64,000 nt of DNA from G965230065 sp965230065 (lineage in GTDB: Bacteria > Bacteroidota > Bacteroidia > Cytophagales > Cyclobacteriaceae). Below the pieces are notes generated by a model. It did no database searches and was not told the DNA's origin. It saw nothing but the letters and a program-made list of their open reading frames with translations. Both the position numbers and the translations under genes were made by a program. Location: positions 4,526,001 to 4,590,000 of the forward strand of contig OZ245942.1 of NCBI GenBank assembly GCA_965230065.1, read 5' to 3'. Shown in pieces: positions 33,422 through 42,132 of the stretch (within the stretch, counting starts at the first letter, position 1; each line of letters opens with the position of its first letter).

Positions 33422-34450
33422 ATGAAATACAAAAGTTTAGGAAATACAGGATTGTACGTTTCGGAGTTGACACTCGGAACCATGACCTTCGACAAAGAAG
33501 GTGGAAGTTACTCAGGAATGATTGGAGCAACCGGACAGGAACTGGCCACAAAAATGGTTAATCTATCATTAGATGCGGGTATTAACATTTTCGATACGGC
33601 TAATGTATATAGTTCAGGTGTATCAGAAATCATGCTTGGAAAAGCCTTAGGCGATAAAAGGAAAGATGTGCTTATTGCCACCAAGGTGTATAGCACCATG
33701 ACTACCGGACCCAATGACCTGGGTACCAGCCGCCTTGCTATTATGCGCGAAGTGGAAGCCAGCCTGAAGCGTTTAGGAACCGATTACATCGACCTTTACC
33801 AGGTTCATCAATTTGATAAGACCACACCTCTTGAAGAAACTCTGAAAGCCTTGGATGACCTGGTTCGTCTGGGCAAGGTAAGGTACATCGGGCTTTCCAA
33901 TTTCAATGCATGGCAAATTGCCAAAGCCGATGGATTGGCGAAATTATTGGGCACTGAAAAATTCTGTTCTGTTCAGGCTTATTATTCATTAGTGGGTCGT
34001 GAACTGGAAAGGGAAATTATACCTGCATCCATGGATTTGGGGTTGGGAACCTTGATTTATAGCCCCTTAGCCGGAGGTTTTTTAAGTGGAAAATATACGC
34101 GTGATGGTGAAGCTTCAGGACGAAGAGCAAATTTTGAATATCCACCGGTTGAAAAGGAACAAGGTTTTGATGTGGTGGATAAACTGAAGGAAATTGCAGA
34201 AAGTAAAAATGTTTCTGTTGCACAAACTTCATTGGCCTGGTTGCTTCACAAACAAGGTGTTACCAGCGTAATTATTGGGGCACGAAAGGAAGAACAGCTA
34301 ATTGATAACCTGGGTGCTGCAGATATTGTATTAAGCAATGAAGAAATAAAACAGTTGGATGAGGTGAGTGCTTTAAAACCAGAGTACCCTCAATATTTTC
34401 CACCTCTGAATCGCGGAGAAAGCTTATTTAGCCGCTTTCAAAACGACTAA
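33422..34450 (+). CDS. Aldo/keto reductase
   Basis: 342 residues, TIM-barrel AKR. The tetrad is visible: Asp and Tyr in FDTANVYSSGVSE, Lys in VLIATKVYS and His in LYQVHQFD. The NADPH-binding C-terminal stretch is VIIGARKEEQLIDNLGAADI. Members reduce aldehydes and ketones with NADPH; this one resembles the YajO/Tas-like group. It belongs to the SDR/AKR/AraC cluster but has a 131-bp upstream gap, so it may have its own promoter. Confidence 0.9.
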   Translation: MKYKSLGNTGLYVSELTLGTMTFDKEGGSYSGMIGATGQELATKMVNLSLDAGINIFDTANVYSSGVSEIMLGKALGDKRKDVLIATKVYSTMTTGPNDLGTSRLAIMREVEASLKRLGTDYIDLYQVHQFDKTTPLEETLKALDDLVRLGKVRYIGLSNFNAWQIAKADGLAKLLGTEKFCSVQAYYSLVGRELEREIIPASMDLGLGTLIYSPLAGGFLSGKYTRDGEASGRRANFEYPPVEKEQGFDVVDKLKEIAESKNVSVAQTSLAWLLHKQGVTSVIIGARKEEQLIDNLGAADIVLSNEEIKQLDEVSALKPEYPQYFPPLNRGESLFSRFQND

Positions 34451-34477
34451 TGTTTTAAATGTTTATTTATAAATCAA

Positions 34478-34528
34478 CATCTTTGGTTTGCTGTTGTTAA
34501 AGAAGGGTAACAATAATTGCCAAAGATG
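34478..34528. promoter_or_regulatory. 51-bp interrupted dyad upstream of the AraC gene
   Basis: CATCTTTGG-N7-TTGTTA-N8-TAACAA-N6-CCAAAGATG: two nested pairs of inverted arms, 9 and 6 bp, each perfect. It ends 17 bp before a -7-like TAACTTTG (34546-34553), so a bound regulator would occupy the -35 region. No T-tract follows, so a terminator for the AKR gene is less likely. Confidence 0.5.
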
Positions 34529-34558
34529 TTCTTATGGTTTTACATTAACTTTGTACCG

Positions 34559-35482
34559 ATGATTAATATCAACTTTAAAAATATTACGGTGTTTAACCAG
34601 GCCCAGAATTTACCTGAACCAGAAAACCCACTATTTAGCATAGGGCATAAAAAGTTAAATGCTGATGAAGTTGAAAAATGTATATCCAGCCAGGAAGAAG
34701 CAAGTTACACGAATCAGTTCTATCTTATCAGCTTGAAAAACATTGTATCAGGAGAAATTATTTATGGCCGAACAAAGTATGATTGCAGCACCGGAACCTT
34801 GTTATTTTCCTCACCGAATCAGACATATACAGTAAAAGACATAGTGGTAAGTTCAGAATCCTGGTTTATTGCTTTTCACGAAGATTTTATTCGAGGACTC
34901 GATATTCAAAAGCGAATTAAAAAATATAACTACTTCAATTACAACGTTAACGAGGCTTTACATCTTTCCCCCAAAGAAGAACAAACCATAAAATCTATTT
35001 TCCGAAATATTGAAGCGGAGTACCAAAACAATCAGGATGAGTTTAGTAAGGAAATTATTCTAACCCATTTAGAAGCCTTATTAAAATATGCCGACCGCTT
35101 TTACAAACGCCAATTCCTGAACCGTAAAGACATTAATAAAGTTCTCTTTACTCGTTTCAAGGAAATACTGGATGAGTATTTTGAGTCGAACCAATTGGAA
35201 GAAAAAGGAATTCCAACTGTTGAATGGCTTGCAGGTAAGTTAGGTGTTAGTCATCGATATATGCGAGATACTATTAAAGCTGAAACAGGAAAAACAGCCG
35301 TTGACCAAATTAATTTGTATTTGGTAGAAGAAGCAAAGAATCTATTGCTTGCACCTAATTCCTCAATTTCAGAAACAGCATACCAACTGGGCTTTGAATA
35401 TCCGCAATATTTCTCTCGATTGTTTAAGAAGAAAGTGGGGTTAAGTCCGAGAGAGTATATTGAGAATGCATCAATGAATTAA
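34559..35482 (+). CDS. AraC-family transcriptional regulator
   Basis: 307 residues from the ATG at 34559; an ATG at 34526 lies within the dyad and is less likely, and the family usually begins with a short MxxIxFxNI-type opening as here (MININFKNITVF). The N-terminal effector domain covers about 1-190. The C-terminal AraC domain (about 205-305) has two helix-turn-helix motifs: VEWLAGKLGVSHRYMRDTIK and ISETAYQLGFEYPQYFSRLF, ending KKVGLSPREY. It probably controls the adjacent reductase genes, since similar sequence boxes lie upstream of both. Confidence 0.9.
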   Translation: MININFKNITVFNQAQNLPEPENPLFSIGHKKLNADEVEKCISSQEEASYTNQFYLISLKNIVSGEIIYGRTKYDCSTGTLLFSSPNQTYTVKDIVVSSESWFIAFHEDFIRGLDIQKRIKKYNYFNYNVNEALHLSPKEEQTIKSIFRNIEAEYQNNQDEFSKEIILTHLEALLKYADRFYKRQFLNRKDINKVLFTRFKEILDEYFESNQLEEKGIPTVEWLAGKLGVSHRYMRDTIKAETGKTAVDQINLYLVEEAKNLLLAPNSSISETAYQLGFEYPQYFSRLFKKKVGLSPREYIENASMN

Positions 35483-36156
35483 TTCCCCACCCCATTTAAC
35501 TAATATAAACTTTTATTTTCATTTGCTCCGTTTAAAATTTGGTGCAGATTGACTTGGAATTATAAATAGCTGATATTCTGAGTTATGAAAAGGAAGCCCT
35601 GTTGCTAACATGCTATCATACGTAATGTGGGGAAAGTGCTCTATTTGTAACTTAATGCAATTAATAAACGGAGTACTGTGTTGATAGTTAGGAGCTTTAA
35701 ATCCCGCACTACGCATACAGCTGTCCGTTAGAGGCAATGTGGCCGGACAAAATAGTTTACTCATTAACCTGTAAAATCTACCAACAGAAATTCTCCACCC
35801 GTAAAAATGACTGGCTTTGGAATAACGGAGGCTTTGAAAAGATAATCGTTAGCCGAATTTGAATGAGAAGACGGCCGGTTCTTCACTTTTTGAAAAGATT
35901 CTCCCGGCGAAGGTCCCGTGCATTTGATACATGCCATAGCTACTCTTTAAACAAAGCAAATTTGGCCTTTTAAACAAAGTGAGGCAATTGAATGCTACCT
36001 ACTTTTATCTAAACTTAAAAACAAATTCAAAATGAGACAAAATAATTATCAAGGTGCGGTACAGCAGTCTTTCGGGAATGAACGAAACCAAATCAAGTGT
36101 GGTAAATTGCAATTTTTGTAACGAACATCTTCATTGGATGAACTAACTTGCAACGA
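35483..36156. other. 674-bp non-coding region
   Basis: No ORF that I trust. The stretch CCTGTTGCTAACATGCTATC then ATACGTAATG (from 35598) and CGTTAGCCGAA (from 35848) recall intergenic repeats seen around variable gene cassettes in Bacteroidota, but I cannot define boundaries. It separates the AraC cluster from the cyclase gene. Confidence 0.35.
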
Positions 36157-37296
36157 ATGGCAAAGAAATTTGAATATACAACGCTGGCCAATCGCTATAC
36201 TGCAAGGTTTCCAGTGCTTACCTATGTGAGCATCCAAGCAAACTTTTGGATAGTTGCTAACATTTTGTTGGTAGCAATTATGCACCTGCAGTCTCAGATA
36301 ATTAGTCAGGCATTTAATATACCTGTGGCAGGAAGATTCGCACCCATGCTATGGATCGCTGTTGTGTTAGGGGTTTTGTATGGAGTAATCCTTGGGTTAA
36401 CAGGTTACTATCTGGAGAGAAAAATTTTCTGGAAGCTATCACTTGGAAAAGTAATTCTATTCAAAGCATTGGGATCGCTGGCACTTCTTACTGTTCTTTT
36501 ATGGCTCTTACGATTTGTCTTGTTCGATGTATTTATTTCCCCATCGCTATACTTACCTGGCATTACATTAAATGAAGCATCATGGGAGTACTTTTTCTAC
36601 CTCCTGTTGATCTACTACTTTTTTATGACGCTCATAATCAGTTTCATCAATCAGGTAAACAAGAAATATGGACCAGGTGTGCTGGTGCCGTTGCTGCTAG
36701 GGAGATACCGAAATCCGAAGGAAGAAGAAAGAATTTTTATGTTCATGGATTTAAAATCATCAACAACCACTGCTGAGAAATTAGGTCATTTAAGGTACAG
36801 CTCATTTATTAGAGACTGTTTTGTGGATGTTAATGAAGTGTTATTTCCCTTTTGTGCCCAAGTTTACCAGTACGTTGGAGACGAAATTGTTGTAATGTGG
36901 CCAGAGGACGAAGGACTTAAAGACCATCTCTGCATCAGGTTTTACTTTGCCTGTAAAAAACAGTTTCAGCATAGAGCCGGATACTATATGACCAACTATG
37001 GATTTCTTCCTGACTTCAAGGCAGGTGTTCATATGGGTAAAGTAACAGCCGTAGAGATAGGCGAAATTAAAAAGGATATTGCTTACCACGGTGACACATT
37101 AAATACCTCAGCCAGAATACAGAGTGTTTGCAATGAATACAATAAAGACTTTCTTGTTTCCGAATACTTATTAGGGAAAACTGAAAAAGACCAAAGAATG
37201 AAGACAGAGGCTCTGGGAAGGATTCTGCTTAGAGGAAAAACAGAAAAGATTGGGATTGTAAGTGTAGACTGGACTGATCGTGAAGAAGGAAATTAG
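36157..37296 (+). CDS. Membrane class III adenylate/guanylate cyclase
   Basis: About 379 residues from the ATG at 36157 (a TTG at 36148 would add three). About five membrane helices span residues 25-180 (for example ANFWIVANILLVAIMHL and MLWIAVVLGVLYGVILGL). The cyclase domain spans about 205-375. Metal-binding Asp residues are in IFMFMDLKSSTTTAEKLG and YVGDEIVVMW, and DIAYHGDTLNTSARIQ is the conserved transition-state region. It would make cAMP (or cGMP) in response to a membrane signal. No cyclic-nucleotide receptor is nearby. The gene stands alone between two long non-coding regions. Confidence 0.88.
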   Translation: MAKKFEYTTLANRYTARFPVLTYVSIQANFWIVANILLVAIMHLQSQIISQAFNIPVAGRFAPMLWIAVVLGVLYGVILGLTGYYLERKIFWKLSLGKVILFKALGSLALLTVLLWLLRFVLFDVFISPSLYLPGITLNEASWEYFFYLLLIYYFFMTLIISFINQVNKKYGPGVLVPLLLGRYRNPKEEERIFMFMDLKSSTTTAEKLGHLRYSSFIRDCFVDVNEVLFPFCAQVYQYVGDEIVVMWPEDEGLKDHLCIRFYFACKKQFQHRAGYYMTNYGFLPDFKAGVHMGKVTAVEIGEIKKDIAYHGDTLNTSARIQSVCNEYNKDFLVSEYLLGKTEKDQRMKTEALGRILLRGKTEKIGIVSVDWTDREEGN

Positions 37297-37725
37297 TATG
37301 AGGGACGACTTTTGTCTGAGTAAACAATATTCCGAAATTTCAGTATCAACTTTTCAGACATATGATCTAATATAACACACAGCTACCAACAATATGCGTA
37401 AGGCATGGCAGGGTTCAGTTTAAATTTGTAGTTTAGTTTTTAAATAACGTTCGGTCACGGTGATAATGACGCGCTTCAAAAACCTGACGCGCCTCATGCA
37501 CGATCGTTAACGGCCTTAAAAACAGAGATTAAAATATTTACGCAAACTATTTGTAAACGAATGAAAGAAGAACTGCTTAGAAGCTATCCGTGTAAAAAGT
37601 ATGCATAAGGCAGCTGTATAAAGTTTCTTATTGATGCTCACTTACCGATGTGTTTGGTATACTTTCAAAATTGAAATATTTTTAGCTACTTGGCGCATCA
37701 AGTCAACCTTTTCACTTTTACAACC
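37297..37725. other. 429-bp non-coding region with small repeats
   Basis: Contains TAACGTTCGGTCACGG and a direct repeat GACGCGC (37468-37474 and 37486-37492), then CGTTAACGG. The block 37443-37512 is partly palindromic. It does not meet the core-site pattern of an integron attC (GTTRRRY is absent). No gene seen. Confidence 0.35.
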
Positions 37726-39021
37726 ATGTCTACGCCTCATTTTATCCTTGCTGTTTTTTTGCTGCTTTTTTTCTCAGCCTGTACCCCAAAAGAAGAAGCA
37801 CAGATTGCCGATGTAACCGCTTTTACCGGTGCAAAAATTATTGATGGCACCGGGCAACCTCCGATTGAAAGGAGTGTTTTGCTCATCCAGGATGGGCGGG
37901 TGTTGGCGGTAGGCAAATTAGACGAAATTGAAATTCCTGCACAGGCAACAATCATTGATATCAGTGGTAAAACGCTAATGCCCGGTATCATCAACACCCA
38001 TGGGCATGTGGGCAATGTAAAAGGGCTGGAATCGGGCCATTATTCAACAGAAAATGTGCTGGATCAACTCAGTCTATATGCCCGTTATGGGGTAACCACG
38101 GTAGTGAGCCTGGGCGATGACCGTCAGGAGGCTATAGCCATCCGTGATGCACAGGACACATCCAGCCTCACCCGAGCCCGCTTGTATTTTGCCGGAGAAG
38201 TGGTTACCGGGGATACCCCCGAAGAAGCGGTGGCCATGGTAGATGAAAATGTGGCCATGCCTGCCGATTTTATCAAAATCAGGGTGGATGATAACCTGGG
38301 CACTACTACAAAAATGTCACCGGAGGTGTACCTGGCTGTGATTGACCACTCCCATGAACTAGGCCTTCCCGTGGCCACACACATGTATTACCTGGAAGAT
38401 GCCAAGGCGTTGTTGGAAGCCGGGTCTGATTTTATAGCCCACAGTGTGCGTGACCAGAAGGTAGATGAGGAACTGATTGGGTTGCTGAAAGAAAATGATG
38501 TATGCTATTGCCCAACCCTCACCCGCGACCTTTCTACTTTTGTGTACGAAGAAGCACCTGATTTTTTTTCTGATCCTTTCTTCCGAAAAGAAGTAGATGA
38601 TTCCATCATAAATCAGTTGAAAGACCCGGAAAGGCAGGCACAAATTAAGGAAAGCCGCAGTGCACAAATTTACAAACAGGCCCTGGACACAGCCCTGATG
38701 AACCTGAAAATACTGGCCGACCATAATGTAACCATTGCCTTTGGTACAGACAGTGGTCCTCCTGCCAGGTTTCAGGGATATTTTGAACATCTGGAAATGG
38801 AAATGATGGCAGAAGCCGGGCTTTCACCCATGCAAATCATTGTTGCTGCTACCGGTGATGCCGCTTCCTGTATGGGACTGGAAGAAGTGGGAACACTTGA
38901 ATCAGGCAAATGGGCTGACTTTATCATCCTGGAAGAAGACCCACAGGCAGACATCAGCCATACCCAAAGCATCGTCTCGGTATGGATTGCCGGTAACAAA
39001 GTACCGGATGCAGGGCAATAG
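37726..39021 (+). CDS. Amidohydrolase-family lipoprotein
   Basis: 431 residues from the ATG at 37726, chosen because it gives a signal peptide with lipobox (ILAVFLLLFFSAC); the longer TTG frame would bury it. The metal site is complete: HGH in IINTHGHVGN, His in VATHMYYLED and FIAHSVRDQ, and Asp in FGTDSGPPAR. This is the imidazolonepropionase/prolidase-like amidohydrolase group acting on cyclic amides or dipeptides; the substrate is unknown. Being lipid-anchored, it should work in the envelope. Confidence 0.88.
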   Translation: MSTPHFILAVFLLLFFSACTPKEEAQIADVTAFTGAKIIDGTGQPPIERSVLLIQDGRVLAVGKLDEIEIPAQATIIDISGKTLMPGIINTHGHVGNVKGLESGHYSTENVLDQLSLYARYGVTTVVSLGDDRQEAIAIRDAQDTSSLTRARLYFAGEVVTGDTPEEAVAMVDENVAMPADFIKIRVDDNLGTTTKMSPEVYLAVIDHSHELGLPVATHMYYLEDAKALLEAGSDFIAHSVRDQKVDEELIGLLKENDVCYCPTLTRDLSTFVYEEAPDFFSDPFFRKEVDDSIINQLKDPERQAQIKESRSAQIYKQALDTALMNLKILADHNVTIAFGTDSGPPARFQGYFEHLEMEMMAEAGLSPMQIIVAATGDAASCMGLEEVGTLESGKWADFIILEEDPQADISHTQSIVSVWIAGNKVPDAGQ

Positions 39022-39050
39022 GGTGGGTGTGAAATTCGGTACGGGAGCTA

Positions 39051-39085
39051 TTGGCAGTAGGCAGTCCTTCACTGCTGACTGCCAA
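39051..39085. repeat. Hairpin repeat (GGCAGT type)
   Basis: TTGGCAGTAGGCAGT / ACTGCTGACTGCCAA, 15-bp arms with two mismatches and a 5-nt loop, between convergent genes. The GCAGTAGGCAGT wording recurs near 62490-62530 and 63420, a dispersed repeat that may also end transcripts. Confidence 0.55.
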
Positions 39086-39098
39086 CTGCGGCTGCCAT

Positions 39099-39515
39099 CT
39101 ATTTCCAGGTTCCGAGAATAATGCCCATTATTACCAGAAAAATAATTTGATAGCAGGCATCAATTGCCCACAGTTTAAAAGATTTCCGTTGGTACAGGTA
39201 ATTGATACCCACAGACGTGCCTACAAAGGCAATCCCAACCACCAGCCCGTGAATGAGGCCGGATAACCAGTTGATTTCATTGTCTCCGTGACCTTGCAGC
39301 AGCATGCCCATGCCAAAAGCCATTACCAGCATAAGTACAAAGCTGGAACCGAATATTTTGCCCATGTTTCCACCTTGCAGGTATTCGTCTGTAAAGCCTA
39401 ATTCCTTTTGCCATACTTTGCCAAAGAAAACAGGGCTGTACCACAATGCGCCAAAAGCAAAACTGATGACAGCTGCTACCAGTACTGCCAGGTAATTAAT
39501 GTTTGCGTAATCCAT
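39099..39515 (-). CDS. DUF1761 membrane protein
   Basis: 138 residues from ATG at 39515 (MDYANINYLAVLVAAVISFA); a start nine codons earlier is less family-like. Four membrane helices. The signature ISFAFGALWYSPVFFGKVWQ fits DUF1761. Function unknown. The gene is convergent with the amidohydrolase. Confidence 0.85.
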   Translation of the reverse strand: MDYANINYLAVLVAAVISFAFGALWYSPVFFGKVWQKELGFTDEYLQGGNMGKIFGSSFVLMLVMAFGMGMLLQGHGDNEINWLSGLIHGLVVGIAFVGTSVGINYLYQRKSFKLWAIDACYQIIFLVIMGIILGTWK

Positions 39516-39557
39516 AGTTTGAGGGGTTGAGGGTTTGAACAATAATTATGATTGATT

Positions 39558-40418
39558 TCATTTAAACTCTGCCATCACGGGCAAATGATCGCTCAACGCA
39601 AAGGAACGTTCGTCCAAAGGATTGGTACGAAAGTGCCCTTCAAACAATACCCGGCACCGCAATAATCTTTCTGACAAGGCTTGGTTCACCCAAATATAGT
39701 CTACCGTACGGTTTGGAAAAGTACTTTTAATGGTATTTCTCTGCTCCACACCTTTGGCATTGTAACAGTCAGTAAGTCCTGCCCGCATCCATTGAGCATA
39801 CTCATGCTGTATAGGTTCGTGGTTTAAATCGCCCTGAAAAATAAAGTTTTGTTCTGCTTTTGCATCATTCTCAATCACTTTCAACACTTCTACCACTTCT
39901 CTGGCCCTGATGGCATCATCACTTGGATGCAAATGGGCACTGTATACCATAACCTCTTCTTCTTTGGACTTTAGCAGGGCTTTTCCCCAGTGCCTTGAAA
40001 ACAAATCGCCGGGCTCAGTTTTCTGAATTAACGGACAATTTTGGGCAGATACTATATCAAAGGTTGTAAGCAGGGCACCCGGAAACCCTCCCGGAAAATA
40101 AATATATTGCATTTCCAGCTTATCAGCTACTTTTTTCACTTCACTTTCAGCAGGGGCTTCCTGAAAAGTAACAATATCCGGACGATACAAGCTGAGTTCC
40201 AATGCCAGCCTTTCTGCCATTTGCTCATGTGCCTTATCCAGGATAAACCGTGTATCATCTACTTTAGGATATCCCTGAAATGCATAAACATTATAAGTAA
40301 TGGTGGTTATCTTTTTTTTAGGAAACCATTGCAGGTTTTTGGCAGACAAACCACTAGCAGTCAAAACTAAGTTTGACATAGTTATCAGGCTTTTTGCTAT
40401 AAAACTTCTTCTTTTCAT
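39558..40418 (-). CDS. Exported endonuclease/exonuclease/phosphatase-fold hydrolase
   Basis: 286 residues. The N-terminus (MKRRSFIAKSLITMSNLVLT) resembles a Tat signal. The catalytic fold is that of DNase I/sphingomyelinase-like enzymes: TITYNVYAF, metal Glu in VTFQEAP, FQGDLNHEP (Asp/Asn), TVDYIWVN and the final SDHLPVMAEF with catalytic His. Substrate could be nucleic acid, a phospholipid or a phosphodiester metabolite. It is 43 bp from the DUF1761 gene, same strand. Confidence 0.85.
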   Translation of the reverse strand: MKRRSFIAKSLITMSNLVLTASGLSAKNLQWFPKKKITTITYNVYAFQGYPKVDDTRFILDKAHEQMAERLALELSLYRPDIVTFQEAPAESEVKKVADKLEMQYIYFPGGFPGALLTTFDIVSAQNCPLIQKTEPGDLFSRHWGKALLKSKEEEVMVYSAHLHPSDDAIRAREVVEVLKVIENDAKAEQNFIFQGDLNHEPIQHEYAQWMRAGLTDCYNAKGVEQRNTIKSTFPNRTVDYIWVNQALSERLLRCRVLFEGHFRTNPLDERSFALSDHLPVMAEFK

Positions 40419-40897
40419 AAATTAAAAATCAGCCAAGATTTTATGAAGGGTATTCCGTTAAGGATTCATTTTGATGATACGGTGCTCTCCTACATTCCTG
40501 CCTCGTAAAAAAGCTACATATTTGATCAAAATCGATTACATATTTGCTTCTGCAACGTTTCACCCATCAGCCTGCACAAGACCAAGATACGTTTATGAGC
40601 AAAAAATACTGAATTTTTTTCTATTTTTTAGAAAAATTAATTCTTGTATCCATAAGTTCAATTTTCAGGTTCAGTTTACTCTCGTATACACTCGCAAATC
40701 TTTAACATCAAGCCTCATGATTGTGTAAATACTCCACAAATAGTGTAATTTTTTTATCATTACGCTCATAATATATATTTCGGTTATTTTGTAATAAACT
40801 GATAATCAAATACTTGTGTGTAATGAAGCACTGTGGTATTATTTTTCTTATTTATGAAGCAGAAATAAACAATATTCAATATATAAACTACATAACC
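40419..40897. other. 479-bp AT-rich divergent region
   Basis: Between the exported hydrolase and the PepSY-like gene. It contains a weak AT hairpin near 40614-40640 (TTTTTCTATTTTTTAGAAAAA broken by mismatches). No gene; ORFs here have atypical composition. Confidence 0.4.
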
Positions 40898-41293
40898 ATG
40901 AAAGCGCTAATTATTTTGTTAGGAGTACTGTTTGGTACTTCCTGGCTTGCCCAGGCACAAACCACTCAGGAAGCGGAAACGCCTCAGGAAGAGTTTTTGT
41001 CGGGGGAAGAGTATGAGAATAAACGGAAAAAAGTAAACCTTGCAGACATACCCAAACCTGTAAAAAAGGGATTTTCCGAGAGTGAGTACGGTAATATGAA
41101 CATCATTGAAGCCTATGTTTTAACAACCGAAGAAGCCAATAAAATGCTGAAAGGCTCAAGAAATATTGAGGTACTCACAGAAGAAACCATGTTGTATGAA
41201 TTGAAAGTAGAGCAAGATAACCAGGCCGCCACACTCTATTTCACCGACAAGGGCAAATTGTACAACGTTACCGAAGAAGAAGGCATTGGATAA
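40898..41293 (+). CDS. Exported PepSY-like protein
   Basis: 131 residues from the ATG at 40898, which gives a clean signal peptide (ALIILLGVLFGTSWLAQAQ); the longer frame starting at 40814 has an unlikely N-terminus. The mature part has PepSY-like (DUF2874/BLIP-like) features: DIPKPVKKGFSESEYGNMNI, then LYELKVEQDNQAATLYFTDK and GKL. These small periplasmic proteins are of unknown function. A terminator follows. Confidence 0.72.
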   Translation: MKALIILLGVLFGTSWLAQAQTTQEAETPQEEFLSGEEYENKRKKVNLADIPKPVKKGFSESEYGNMNIIEAYVLTTEEANKMLKGSRNIEVLTEETMLYELKVEQDNQAATLYFTDKGKLYNVTEEEGIG

Positions 41294-41357
41294 ATGAGCA
41301 TCAACCTTTGTACAACAACCTAAAACAAAGCCTAATTACTGAATGCTTCATTACCGG

Positions 41358-41388
41358 GCGAATGGAATAATTTCCGTTCGCTTTTTTT
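41358..41388 (+). terminator. Terminator after the PepSY-like gene
   Basis: Stem GCGAATGGAA / TTCCGTTCGC (one G-U pair) with a 4-nt loop, then seven T's. It lies 65 bp after the stop and 88 bp before upp. Confidence 0.82.
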
Positions 41389-41475
41389 ATTGCTTTGCAT
41401 GCTATGCTATATTTTTGGAAATCCATGTTATATTTAAACTTTGCATGATTTTTTTCCTGATAAATAACAAAACCT

Positions 41476-42123
41476 GTGTTTATACTTAACGAAACAAACT
41501 CTGTTGCCAACCAGTTTCTGGCCGAGATTAGAGATGTTGATGTGCAAAAAGACCGTCTTCGGTTTCGGCGCAATATTGAAAGGCTGGGAGAACTACTGGC
41601 CTACGAAATATCCAAATCTTTGGATTACACCCCTAAAACTCTTCAAACACCGCTCGAGAAAGTTACGATAAATATACCAGCGTACACACCTGTACTGATT
41701 TCCATATTACGGGCCGGTATTCCTTTTCATCAGGGTTTCCTTAGTTATTTTGACCAGGCCGAAAATGGTTTTGTTGGTGCGTACCGCGCGCATGAACAAG
41801 ATGATGCTGAGTTTACTATCGCGATGGAATACCATGCTTTGCCTCCCATACAAGACCGCCATATCATTTTGATTGATCCTATGCTGGCCACTGGCAAATC
41901 AATCGTATCAACTGTAGAAGCCTTGCTGCAATATGGCACTCCGGGGCATTTATACATTGCTGCTGCCATTGCTGCTCCGGAAGGCATTGCCCATCTACAG
42001 CAACACCTCTCTCTTGATTATTCTGTATGGGCAGGAGCCCTTGACGAAAAACTAAACGATAAATACTATATTGTGCCTGGCCTGGGGGATGCCGGCGATT
42101 TGGCATTTGGATCAAAATTGTAG
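41476..42123 (+). CDS. upp: Uracil phosphoribosyltransferase
   Basis: 215 residues starting at GTG. It makes UMP from uracil and PRPP. Present: DRLRFRRNIERLGELLAYEI, ILRAGIPFHQGFL, the PRPP loop ILIDPMLATGKSIV, and the uracil-binding C-terminus YIVPGLGDAGDLAFGSKL. Length is normal. 9 bp separate it from the Ca/Na antiporter gene, so they are likely co-transcribed. Confidence 0.94.
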   Translation: MFILNETNSVANQFLAEIRDVDVQKDRLRFRRNIERLGELLAYEISKSLDYTPKTLQTPLEKVTINIPAYTPVLISILRAGIPFHQGFLSYFDQAENGFVGAYRAHEQDDAEFTIAMEYHALPPIQDRHIILIDPMLATGKSIVSTVEALLQYGTPGHLYIAAAIAAPEGIAHLQQHLSLDYSVWAGALDEKLNDKYYIVPGLGDAGDLAFGSKL

Positions 42124-42132
42124 CTTACGCTT

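Noticed and set aside
35519..35764. 81-codon minus-strand ORF
   Set aside because: No recognisable domain, and the DNA looks like non-coding repeat material.
37441..37512. Integron-type attC site
   Set aside because: The required RYYYAAC/GTTRRRY core sites are not present and no integrase gene is visible.
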